The notes under the pieces: generated by a model
The model's input: the letters and a program-made list of their open reading frames with translations, nothing else
Databases searched by the model: none
Told to the model about the DNA's origin: nothing
Origin: Atrichornis clamosus
Taxonomy: Eukaryota; Chordata; Aves; Passeriformes; Menuridae
NCBI GenBank assembly: GCA_013400975.1
Contig: WBMZ01004774.1
Coordinates: 60,001-124,000 of the forward strand
DNA length: 64,000 nt
Reading direction: 5' to 3'
In this document: positions 35,301-47,713 of the stretch, piece by piece
How positions within the stretch are numbered: position 1 is the stretch's first letter
Layout: each line of letters opens with the position of its first letter
Made by a program: the position numbers and the translations under genes

Positions 35301-38300
35301 TTTACCAAGGCTGTTACTGGCACAGCACTTCATTCTGGCTGTCTTCACTAGCCCTCACGTGGCAGCCTCAATAAATTATGCAGCTGGGAATGCAATAGCA
35401 TGTGAAGCAATTGACCTGTGCAAGGATAGTGATATCTCTCACGTGTCTGTGCTGCAGCCCCATGCTGGGCAGAGCAGTACTGGCCTCTGCCAAGGGGACC
35501 GGGGTGCATCCCCTTCTCTCCCGCATGCGAGTAAATATGGCCTGTTTGGCAACCACCACCTCCCTCCTGTTAGGCAGTGATAGCAGAGTAATGTTGTCCA
35601 GAGAAGATTTCCCTTAAGCAGGTCTGCTTCCACCTTTCTTAAGAAACCCTGTTAGTGAGCAATGCTATAGCACATAGGAGAACTTCTCACGTAAGGACTT
35701 AGATCCCTTTAGTGAAGCTGTCTCTTTAGTCTGCTTGTATATTTGCTTGCTGGAGAACTGGATGCAGATTCAATAGCTACTGGGATCAGTATTCCTATCT
35801 CTAAAGCCAGCAGTGTAGTGAAATGTGACTGTGACTACCTGAACCTAAAGCCCAGAGGGTGGCTGATTTGGCTGAGACTCAGGAGATGCATGACAAAAAT
35901 ACAGCAAAAGTGGGTTAGAAATGGGAGCCACGGGAGCCAGCAAAATGCACCTCATGACTCTTAGCAAAGAGTATGCAGCAGTAAAGGCACATCCCTAAAC
36001 ACTGAGCAGCCCCACACGTTTCTCTATCCTGGCTTTTATGAGAGAGGATCCCACTGCAATGATCCAGATGCCACTCTGTGCTCCATGCACTGCAGTCTAA
36101 GTTCCTTAGGAGATGACGCCAGTGCAAGATCTCCCTGCCCTGGGACTAACCCGAGTTTCCTTCTGTGGGGGCACTGCATGACTTCAGCAACTGCAATCAC
36201 ACACACAGTTTCCAGTGGTGTTTCCAGCTGATAGAGCCCTCCACAGATGGGGGACTCCTCTTCCCTCTTCACCATGGCTCTGCAACTAAGTGCTCTCAAG
36301 CTGTTGTTCCTACTTCCCCAAGCACAAAAACTTCCCAAGGGAGAAGAAAAGGACAAACTCCAAGTTCCTGGCTTAGCTCCAGAGCCTACATAAAGTTGCT
36401 GGCTTACAGATCAGAAAATGACCTTCCCTCTGCAAAGGGAGAATGGGGACAGCTGTGTTACCTATGAGACTGGGAGCTTTCCCTCCTTCAGACAAAAGTG
36501 CTTCACAGCCTGCCCTTACCTCCCTGCAGAGATTCCCGAGGGACAGACACTGAGCAGCGTGGCCTATGGTAATGCTCATAGTTATTTTGCACCTTGCTTT
36601 CTGTCTGAAGCATCAAGCATTCACCACGAGAGCTGAGCTACATATGGCGCAAGGTATACATTATTCCACTGGCAGCCGTTATATGACACTGTAAGTAAAA
36701 TAAAGTAACAGGTAGATATATTTTTCTTGTTAATCACAAACCTAATTTTCTATTAAAATGTATGAGATGACAAAATCTCAACAAACTCTTTAAAGCTATT
36801 ACTAGAGGATAAAGTATTCCACCAAAGTATTAATATTAACATCATTAAAAGAGTTTTATCAAGTGTGCCTTTATCTCCAGATTGCAAACAATAGCAGCCT
36901 GAAGGAGAGATATGCCCTTGAGTATTGTGGTATGAAAACCAACAGCAGTTTTAGAGCCACATAAAGTCTTCTTGTGGCTTCAAAATTAGGGGGAAAAAAT
37001 TCTTGGAGCCACAATTATAAGAAGTAATAGAGTAAATGAATCTATTTTTCATCACCTTGGGCTCTGAAAAGAAAACATTTGAGAATTATATTGATAAGAG
37101 AAAGAGCTGAGATATTCAAATGCATTTAATGTTGTTTTAATTGATTAAACTAGATCAGGAGCATTTGAAAATGCATAAAGGAGTTGTTTCTGCATAAATA
37201 TTCAAAATATATCTGGTTCAGAAGAGAGGTGCTGCTTTGTACATGTAAGTGATACAAGATATCTATCTTGCATAAATCCAACAATGTCTTGGAGTCCAGA
37301 AGATTAAGAGTCTTAAATTTTTAGGGTGAATTTTTCTCCCAGACATTTGTTAACGTCGCAGAACTCCTTCACCCTCCTTTGGAGAGGGAGTGCTTCTGGC
37401 AGTCCACAACTTTAGAAAACGGATTTTAGAGAAGGGAAGACAAGGAAAGATTTTTGTTCTACTGTGACAACCCATGGTAGGTTTGTTCAGAATTCTAGTG
37501 GTATCAATGAGTTTCAGCTCAAAGCATGTGAAAGCCTGAACAAGTCCCCTGGTCTCTATTTGGAAAAATATATCCAAGAGAGATCAACACCATTCCATCT
37601 CTGAGAATAAGAGCTCAGATTTTGAAAGCACTAAGCCATTGACTTATTGATATCAAGAGCACCCCATTTAGTATCCTCACCTAGGAGATCTCACAACGCA
37701 TGTTTAACATAGCCTGTGATGTCCAGTGCTCCTACTCTGGCAGTCCTGTCCCAACTGCCCAGAGCAATTCCTCTTCCTTTTGCTAATATCAGGGTTTTTT
37801 TAATAAATCCCCAAAGTGGGTTACTTCAACAGATTTACTAAATGGGTCTTGTGGGAATGAAAGGATGGTCTTAGGGAGAGGACAGACATAACCAAAAGCC
37901 AGTCCACTGGAAGGCCTGTACCAATATCAAAATTCCCAATCTTGACAAGGTCCCTTTAAAATGTTTCTTTGTTTCATGATCATAAACTCAAAAGAGTCCC
38001 CTTTGCCACATCACTATAACATTGCTCTGAGATGAGAAAAATAGAAGAATATTGTACTGTAGATGTCTGTCTCCCAGCTGCATTGAGTGATGAGGCTCTC
38101 TCTTCCCTGTATGTTCATAAGAGGTAATTTCTTCTAGAGTCTCTCCATAAAAAACTCCTTACAGGGAGCCCACCATTAATCTTGAGCACAGTAAGTATTA
38201 GCCAACATGGTAAAAAGAACATTAAAAAAAATCTTGTCCCTAAGCTGTGGAAGCCTAAATAATGACAGTAATAGCATAATCTCACTCTCACACACGAAGT

Positions 38301-41300
38301 TGTTAACTGACAAAAATAGAGTTCATGCAAAGCAGAGTACACAATCAGAGCAGAAGAGCACAACTTTCTTCACTAATTCTCAAATAAATAATACCAAATA
38401 TATTGCTTTTAAGTGCTTCATTTATTTTAAAGGAATACTTCTAAAAGAAGTGTTCCAATGACAGACCATGAAGAGCACTTTATAAAAGATTAATTATATC
38501 CTGAAAGTTACAAGTGTCATAGAGTAAGAGGACTGCTGTATAAAACACCAATATACCATCTTACTCAGCCACCCATTCAAGCTAGGCCCGATCCTGAATT
38601 TCCAGCTGAGAACTGGAATTATTTAGCAATTATTTAGCTGAACATAAATATTTAGAGACAGTTTCTGCTAACAAATCTTGCCTCTAGGAGCCAGGCCCAT
38701 AACAATATTCTTGGCACTAGTTTTCCACATATAAATCACCCCCCTAACTTCACACCTTCCTTATTTCATTTTTACAATTTTGTAGAATACCCAGTCTAGT
38801 TTATTTATGTGATGCTACATCTAGGAGTCTCTATATGAACACTCTTATTAGATCTAATTCTGGCTACATTGTCACCATTAAAAGCAGACCTACAGTATTA
38901 AAACAAGAGACAAGGAAAATAGGGTTCTTAGAAGCAGTGGTTGAAAAAAAAAATTAAAAAGTTTTTCTAGGTGAGAAGAGCACAGACAAACAAAATATTC
39001 TCCTCTCCCTGTGTTCTGCCATAAATCTCTGCATTGCTTCCCTCTATTATATAGATAGACACCATTCAGTCAACTGGTTTCCCTTGGAGAACCAGTAAAG
39101 AGTATGTTGGAATAAATCCGGTAGTTTAGGTGTTTATCGAGCACGTGGTCGGTGAAGGCCTGACTCTGGCTGGAGCAAGCAGAAAGCAGCTGTGACCCCC
39201 TGGCTACCCCTGCCCTCTGAGATTTGCCTTTTCCAAAAGAAATCCCAAGGAAAGCAGCTCGACATTTGCAGCCCGGTACGTGTCATGTTGTAAGGAAACC
39301 AGTAACCGAAGAGGTCTCTTGAGCCAGGACAAAGACTTACTGCCTGAATGGCCCAGGAGGATCTGCCACAGGTGAGGCTGAAGAGCCGGCAGTGGTCTGC
39401 GATGCACCTACAACCACCCTCCCTCCCTCCACCACTGAGATGGGTTTGCTGGAGCAAAATTATAGTAATTCAGCTGTGACATGAAAATATTCCACACTAC
39501 TAAAGCTCATTTTAAATGCATCGTTGCTGGCACAACTCTCTTTCTATTAAGCTATACAGAACAAAAATTCAGGGCATCTTGCAAGTAATTCCTTGCATCT
39601 GCTGCAACCTGGCCATTTCTTTCTTGTATGGAAAAGCACCTTTCTTGACAACCCCGCAGTGCTCCAAGAAAATTGGCCACTTGCCTTGCTTTGTTTGTTT
39701 TGCACTTTTTAGACACAAATGGAGCATGTCAAAAGTTTACTGCTTCAGTTTGCTAGAGCAGAGCATGAAGCCTAAAAGAGGAAACAAGCTTTGAGGATGA
39801 ACTTTTTAACTGCAAGTGGGGAAGTGTTGAGCAGGCAGGGAGAGCAGCGGCCGAAAGCATTGGATACAGGTGCTGCCTGTTCCTGATGTGGGAACAGCAC
39901 TACCTTCCTTACCACAAAAGCAAGTCACAGTTAAAAACATGACTCTTCAGGGTTTTCCAAGGTTCCACAATGTATTAGGGAGAGAAATAATCAAAAAGCC
40001 CCCAAGCCAACCTCTTCTGCATGTGTTTGTTCAAAAAACTCTTTCACACTGCTGCAGCATGAACCTTACAGTTCCAGCACACTTTAATTCATGGAAACGT
40101 GTCCCAACAAAGAGCTTACCAATTTTCAACTCTAAATGCAGAGGAAAAAGTAGCAATAAAAGCAGCACCACAGCTGAGTTCTCTATAGATGGTAAATAAA
40201 TCATGGGAACAACAATCCCCAATTTCACATTAATTGTTTGGAAATCTCTACAACATCAAACATTTTGTTAAAAAACTAGAAAAAAATCAGTGCGGCTCTT
40301 TTGTTGTTTCTGTTGTTGTTTTGCTTTAAAATGATTTGTTCTAAATACAGCTTAACATGCAGATGACTGGTTTGAGACTCGTGTATTTCTTCAAGTCAGA
40401 AAAAACCCCACAGTAATGGTTTGATATGGGGATATGAGCACAGAGGCTATTTAATAACAGAGATATCTGGAAGAAAACTCTGCTCTTGCATCAGGATGGG
40501 GAGAGTCAGGCCTTGGGTTGGTCCAATGAATTTGCCTCTATTTGACTTAATTTGGGCAATAGCACTTTTCAAACCAGAGTGAATTGTCCCTCATTGATTG
40601 TAAGGCATTGGAGGACAACAGATAAAACAAATCTGAAGTTCCTCACAAAAGACTGAAAGAAGTTAATGACTTGCTAGGTTTTTTTTGCTAGTGTGGCAAT
40701 CAGAAAGGAAGAGTCAATCCAGTTTTTTAAGAACTACTGTCTCTACTCATGCTGCACTTTGACATATACAGCCTGAACTTGCCCTTGTCCTTTATTCATT
40801 TGTTTATTTGTTTCGCTGATTTATTTGCAATTCAAACCCATATCTAATTACTGCCCAGTAACAACATTTCCTTTTTTACAGAGCAATTGCTTTCCATATT
40901 TTGGCTTTCCATTGATTTTCAGTGTTCTGGATCACTTGTCTCTATTGTTCTATCTGAGCTACTGTTTTTCCCCACACTGAATCCCTTTATGCTGTTTTTG
41001 CCGATGCCTCTAGCCTCTCTATAGCCTATTGTAATTTTTCTATCTTCACTCAGATTTGCAACTTCTTTTGACTTTGTATCATCTGACCATGAATTACATT
41101 AGCATATTATTTCTTTCCTCTTCCAAATTTGATGCCTAACAACCAGCTCCTTTGTGTTGAAAACAAAGAAGTAGTTAAAATATAACTCTCCAATGTGTTG
41201 ATAAAAGCTGTCACAGGATTTCCCTAATTTATTCCCAGTAACTACCTAGTCTATATTAATAGATTCATCTAAAAGATAGGCTTTTATAGTCCAATCCTTC

Positions 41301-43264
41301 CTCAATGGTTTCCAAATAAAAACCACAGCAAAATAAAGAAACAAAAAAAAAACCATTAAATTTCTTTATAGTTTTCACTTTTGCCCTGATTCTTGCCATG
41401 TTCCTCACTTTAACCTTTCTGGCTAAATTTTTAATGGTGAAGTGAAAATAAAAAGAAAGCAAACTGAGCTAAAGTCTATAGTGCTGAGTCACTGCTCTCC
41501 TCCCACTCCTTTCAGCTGTGTCTGTTCCAGATAGATGGCTTCAAGATCAGCCTCTGGGGGTTTGTAATTATGGGAGATGTGGCAAAGGGATTTGGGGACA
41601 GGATAGGTAGTAAAGGGGTTTTTGGGATGGTGGGGGAGGTTTTATCTCGTTAATAAGGATTCTAAAATAACCCAAATATTCCTTTCAAGTGAAGAATTCT
41701 GGCCAAATTTTCTTCAGCTATGTAGCATTTTAGGTATATAGCAAGATGAGAAGGGATTGTGGGTTACTTAAATCCCAGAAGAAAAATGCGGAGAACGAAG
41801 TGGCTACATCTGGGAAAGACTTTTTCAGAGAAACTGAGCATAAAACAAATTATTTACTAGTGATCCTTAGCTTAAGTTGCTTTTAGTGCAAGCAGCCATA
41901 TTGTATTAAGGGAGCTTTTTGGTATGACTGTAAGATGTGAGTTTATAACTGTGCTGAAATTGAACTGCATTTTAAATCTTTATGAGATAGTATTAAAGAT
42001 TCACTGATATCAGAATATCTACCATCTGGGCTATTCTCTAGTAGTTGGGAAATGGCTATTTCTTGGAGCCTCCAGGTCTATTTTAACCTGCCATCAGCTG
42101 TAACACCTGTTCCCCAGACCATTTTGTGGGCACTAATGTCTTTTCCAACTCTCATGGCGTCGCACAGGCAGAAATGAATGAAATTCAGACATCAGGTTCT
42201 CCTGGAGGTTTAACATGGTCCTCAAAGTTCCTTACTCCTACTCTAGCAGCAAATCCTCAAGATAATGCAGCCAACTCTGCAATACCAACACTCTTTTCAG
42301 AACGTACCCTGTAAGTAACAATGGTGCTTAGGAAAAATATCTCTGATTAATAAAATTTTTCCCTTCACTACCCGTCTGCCTGCAAACCAGTTGGTGACAT
42401 GAGCCAACTGTGTCTTGGCTGCCCATTGCATCCAATAATGTATGGCCCCAGTGTGGGTAGGGGACTGTAATTCACTTGCAGGACTCTGCTGATGTCAGAC
42501 AGCGCCTGAGCAGTTTATGAACAGCCGCAGAGCCTTGAGAATGATTTACGGCCCTGCATTCACTCCTAGGACATCTGTTGTTGTTCAATATAGAGTATAC
42601 TTTCTGTAAATTAAAAAAAAGCAACAACTGCACTACTTCTTCACCCACTCTTCAGTTTCCAAAGTACCTTTTCTTTTCCCCTTTTATTTGAAACCAAGCA
42701 GATTCACTAGAAAACCTGAGGTTTGTCATGGTATTTTCTTCCTAGAGTTGCAGGGCCAACATGCAAAACTATGGTAGCTTTGTAACGCAGATAAAAGGAT
42801 GGTTTCTCTTTCATGCTTGTGTATGCATAACCACTGACTCTACAAAGACAAATTCTACCTAAATCAGTTTAAAACCATTGTTGTTTGAGAATTATCAATT
42901 CCGACCAAATTTCTTGTCTTTTTTCTGATCTGAATGTAAAAGCCTCTTGCAAGGTCACTGTAATTCTATTTCCATAGTAGGTTGAGTTGCAGTGGGGCAA
43001 ATCTGAAGTAATCTGGTGCATTTTGTTTCCTTGCCAGTACAAGTGACTCAAATCCTTGGAGTCATTCCAGTTTTTCAGAATTTGGCCTAGAGAAGCTAGT
43101 TACAGCATGTGACATCAAAGAGGCGTTTGTGAAAAACTTTGTTAAATGATCTATTTATGAACATTTCTGGCCATGTGTCATGTTTTCTGTAGGTTTCCCC
43201 CCTCCTCCTATTTTATTACTAGGGACATTTGCCTGAAAACAGACTATTTGTTACTTAGCAAGTT
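29361..43264. other. Intergenic DNA (second part)
   Basis: I find no gene, RNA gene or young mobile element. A GC-richer patch at 30.3-30.5 kb and several near 35-36.6 kb give short open frames on both strands that resemble nothing known. A stretch at about 33787-33830 faintly recalls a CR1 3' end but is too diverged to call. The segment at 42480-42560 has the mixed composition often seen in conserved non-coding elements and contains CTGATGTCAG. Confidence 0.7.
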
Positions 43265-43408
43265 CATTTGCTCCCGCTGCTTATTCCTCACTTGAAGTCA
43301 CTCCTGTGATTGTGGCATCATAATTAGTTGCTCTGGAGATGATTATGATGTCACAGAGGACTGTGTGTTATATGGCTGCAAGTGATGAATAAGCAGCAGG
43401 AGCAGATG
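43265..43408. repeat. Large imperfect palindrome: candidate exapted ancient repeat or enhancer
   Basis: Outer arms 43265-43294 and 43379-43408 match as inverted repeats at 27 of 30 positions. Inner arms 43311-43324 and 43342-43355 match at 13 of 14. Weaker pairing fills part of the gap, and the right arm has an extra bulge of about 12 nt. The loop is 43325-43341. The arms contain CATCATAAT/ATTATGATG, TGATGTCA (CRE/AP-1-like) and GCTGCTTATTC. Such hairpin-shaped elements are known among very old, conserved vertebrate repeats (UCON/Eulor-type and palindromic DNA-transposon remnants). Retention of pairing while the surroundings have decayed suggests selection, but conservation cannot be tested here. 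Confidence 0.75.
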
Positions 43409-46400
43409 ATCTTTCAAGCAATAAAGACCATGTCTTTATGAAAATATCCCCGGAAACAGAAAGGCTGAAATTCTATATTAAAGCAATGGAATAGTTTCTA
43501 GTATGTCAACGCTTTTCACAAAATAGCAGTGTTTCTCTTAAGGGGGGAATGGTGTTGGAGGGGAGGGGTTATGTCCTTCCTATCAACTATGTGCATCACT
43601 TTAAACTGCTTTTGCAATATTTGGCCTTCATTTGTCCCTAATGAATTACAGAGGATGAACAAGTTATATCTATCAATAAAGAGATGATGTGTCCTATATG
43701 AAATGGCACATTCATTTCTGATGGTCAGTGACCCCTTTTACTACCTCATAGTCATCACAAGAAACCGTAAAGTAAGTGGGCACTGACACACAACCTAAAT
43801 CCCACTACTGTCCTGCTCTGGCAAGAACAGTCTTTGCAAAATGGGTGTCCTGCAGGCCAGGGAAGGCAGGATCCACACACACCCTTCCATGTACCTACAG
43901 AGGAGGCTCCCCGCTTCCTTGCACAGAAAACTATCTCCCAACCAGGTGTTTCGTGGCATGCCAGCCTTCTCCTGAAATCTTTCTTCTGGCACAGTGTCCT
44001 CAACTTTAGAGCTCTTCTCGGGTCTGCTCTGGGACGAGTAAATAGTTCTTGTCACCCCTTTCCCTTTTTATCCTGTTTTACTCTCACGTCTACCTTCTTC
44101 CCAGCTGCCTACAATGGACAGGAGGCAGGATCATGGAAGATTGAGTGCAGGTCACTTACATAACAATAATTTACGTAAGACCTAAAAAAGAGATATTTTT
44201 AACAGGCATAGTTGAAGGTAGCATACCACCTTGTTTGCTTTCTGTTCACTTGGTTCTGACCCACCTGCATGATACAGTTGCCCTCTCTAACCCTCTAAAC
44301 CCCATACCCCCCAGATATGGCCTTATATCCATCACATTTCAGTCTTTCCAAATGTCAAAGCTGATGAATTAAGCATTCCTAAAAAAGTAGGCTTTAATTT
44401 ATTAATACATTTGGTGTTGCTCATTTTATCTGATTGGTTAATCTAACTTAATCTAGTGGGACAAAACAAAAATCTGCTTGGCGCCACAAAATACAAGGGA
44501 ATGCTTTTCCTACTCTGACTACAAAGCGTGCTGTTTAATTGTACAAATATTTGTGGGTTTGGCTAAGGTGAGCACTAATTTGTTATTTTAGCAAAAAGCT
44601 TCAAATCATTTAGAAAGTGCTAAGAAAATATTCACTGCCTTTTTGCAAACAGCGACGTGCTAAATGTTTAAGAGAAACTATCACGCTACTGAAAGGACTT
44701 TGCAAGTAGAGACTTGCAAAAAAAAAAGTAAAATTTTCAGTGGTTATTTTCTGGAATGTTGAAAAATACATCTTGCAAGAACCTGCCTTGTGGGCAGACG
44801 TTCTCACTGTGTCCCTAGTTATTTATTTTAATTAGTGTTTTGGGCTTTTTTAACCTCTGACAAGGTTTTTTGTTTCAGAGGGCTTTACCCTTCTAGTCTT
44901 CAAGAAGAAAAGTGTCTGCTGCTACAAAAATAAGAAAGGCAGTGATTGAGGATCTGCACAGTCCTGTCGCCAGGCAAATGGGGACCCATGGAATTCAGAC
45001 AAATACCCCTGGTTCTTGGGGAGGGGAACTTAAATAAATCTCAGCTTCATCCTGATTACAGACCATGCTGTAAGTGATCATTTACAGCAACACTTGGTGA
45101 GATCAATAGCCACATGCCAGGAGAGTTTCTCTGGGAGCGCTTCTCTTGCCGGGCAGGGTGAGCTGGCAGCACAGCGGCTGCTGCCGAAGGGCAGTGTGAG
45201 TGCTGGGAGGCGTCGGGGCCGTGACACGCCGTGCAGGCTTGTCCTCCCACTCCTTGCATCAAGTCATGGAGTTGCAACCCATCTGCCAGGATGCTTTTTG
45301 GCAGCCGTGAGGGGCCTCTAGGGAATTCTTCCTGAAATGTTTAAACCCTGGCATAAATGCCAGACTCAGAAATCTCAGAAAACCCATGGCATTGGGTGCA
45401 AATGCAGCACTTTTTGTTTCCTGCCTCACATGCCATGAGCGAAGTGTATGGATTTAAATAGCAGAGAAGCTACTGAAAAAGGGAGAAAGAAACAAAAAAT
45501 AGACGGAAAATATGAACATATTAGTTATCCCCTATGGCTAACTACGAGGCTCCAGAGCATGCTGGCCACAGTCCAAGCCTTCCCTCAGCAAGGATGAGTG
45601 ACAGCACGGGTGGCAAGCCACTGCTTTCCTCCTCCAGCCGTCACCTTCATGGTGGTGCAGCATTTCCACAGCTATTGCTTCTTTGGGTGTTGGGCTACAC
45701 CACCTCACCCAAGAAACCACTGGTCCCAATTCCAGCACTCACCTCCACTCCTGCTGCTCACCTTACTTGCTACCTGTTGCTCTCACTGCCAGGTCTGCCA
45801 CACAACTCTCTGGGAGCCCTGTGCTTCCAGCATGTCCTCCACCAGGCTTTTGCCATGCTGAAGTGATTCTTCACATTGCTGCTTTAACTCCCTCAAGCTG
45901 GATTTCAGGGTTTCCTTTGCCTCCCTGCTCCCTGAGGCTACCACACATGTGGCATCACGCTGTGGTGGCATCTCCTCCAGGAGTCTCAGGGGGAACAAAG
46001 ATGTCCAAGATTTTCACAGAGCACCGCCCCCCGCCTTCCTTTACTGTGAGCTTTAATAGAAATAGCCCATCTGGGGATTAAACCCATTGCCCCTTCCTTT
46101 TCAAGTCCCCAAGAAACACTGAAAGACCTCTCCCACCCCTGGGGCCTTGTGGCTTTTTCCAAAGCTCTTCACCAGAAGCTGCTGCCATGCTGCAGCCTCA
46201 GGCCCCACCTTTCCACTGTAGCTGTTTGTTTGTTAGCTTGCTTTTGCCAAAAACATATAAAACACACATCAGTTTCTTTCTTGAAGGGAAAAAAGCAGAG
46301 GAAAAAATTTTTTCCTCCCTTTCTCGAAGGAAGAAATTATCAGAAATTTGCCATGGCTCGTGTCAGCCATATTCAAAAGGAGGTATGAGGTTAGATCTTT

Positions 46401-47659
46401 AACTGGCTGGAGGAAGTTGCTGAAAACATGAGCAAAAAGGAAACATTTCTAATGTTTCTCTCTCTGTGGTGCTGGAGGGGGATGCAGAGTCCACGTGCAT
46501 TGCTTTCTGGGCTTTCTGCTCAAATTGGCAGCAAGGTTTTGAGTGAAGCAATGGCTGGGTGACTGAATATGATTGAAGCATATAAACTTCACCCAGCTAA
46601 AAAGGATGTGGAGAGAAACAACTGGTAGATGAAGCAAGAAGAGAGAAGTTGGGAATGACAAACTTCATCATGACAGGGACACAATCACTGGTCAAACCAC
46701 CTCAGACATTCAAACATCCCCTTGACTGATCCCATTCAGCAAATTCCTATCTATAAAATGGATTATCTGCCACCAGGAACTAAAAGAATAGGGCCACCAG
46801 CTTCACTTCACATCTAGAAGAGCTTTGCCTTTGCACAACTCCAGATCATACCTATAAGCCTTGTGACTTGCTGTCCTCTACAGACGTGTGGTTGTGCCTG
46901 GAAACCCTTCAAAACCATTTCTGACCTGGGACCACAGCATAAATGATTGCTGTCCTTCATGCAGTAACCTGTAGAGATGCCCAGATGGTTTTGAAATCTG
47001 TCTGTTCAATAACTAGAATTTGTTTCAGAGCATGGCAAGATGTACAACTTTAAATAAATGCCCTCCCTTCAAGAAAAGTGGGGGTTTTGTTGCTCCAAGT
47101 TAAACAGCACAAAACAAGGAGAATGTAGGTCCTGTCAATCCCCCCAACTGATTTTTTCACCTCCTAGAGGACACAGTAACTGCTGAGACTGCGGAAGTAT
47201 TATCTTGCTTTCAGAGAGCTCTCTGATGAGGAATTCAGTGCTGTAGCTGTGGCACGGCATGAGACACGTGGTTGGGATGTAAAAACGTGAAAAATAGGGC
47301 CCGAAGAGCTAGAATGTCTGTGATGAAGCTCCTCCTTCAGCAAAATGGGAAGTGTTAAAGCTCTGAATATCAATCAGCACTTCCCACAGGCAGTGGGATT
47401 CACTGGCAGGATCCACCAGTGTCTCTGAGACATTGAATCCTTTCCTTAAATTAAAATTGTGACCAACCAGAGGCAGAGCAAATTACTAAGGTAATCAAAA
47501 ATGAGTGACATTGCTCTTGTAAAACAAATCTACAAAGTGAAATTCACTGTAGGATGCATGAAAACTCCATCAGTTCTGCGTTTTATGTAAATGAACCCCC
47601 CAAACACTTGCAAATCACAGAAAATTGTAAAAATGCACCACAGAGTTCAAGTTTACAAT

Positions 47660-47713
47660 TCAATAATAATAGTGTAGAGTATAATAATAATAATGTAATA
47701 GCAATAATAATAA
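47660..47713 (+). repeat. Interrupted (AAT)n microsatellite
   Basis: Three clusters of AAT units separated by short interruptions (GTGTAGAGT and GTAATAGC). Confidence 0.9.

Noticed and set aside
35167..35580. 137-codon open frame in GC-richer desert
   Set aside because: Overlapped by antisense frames of similar length; no known motif and no splice context.
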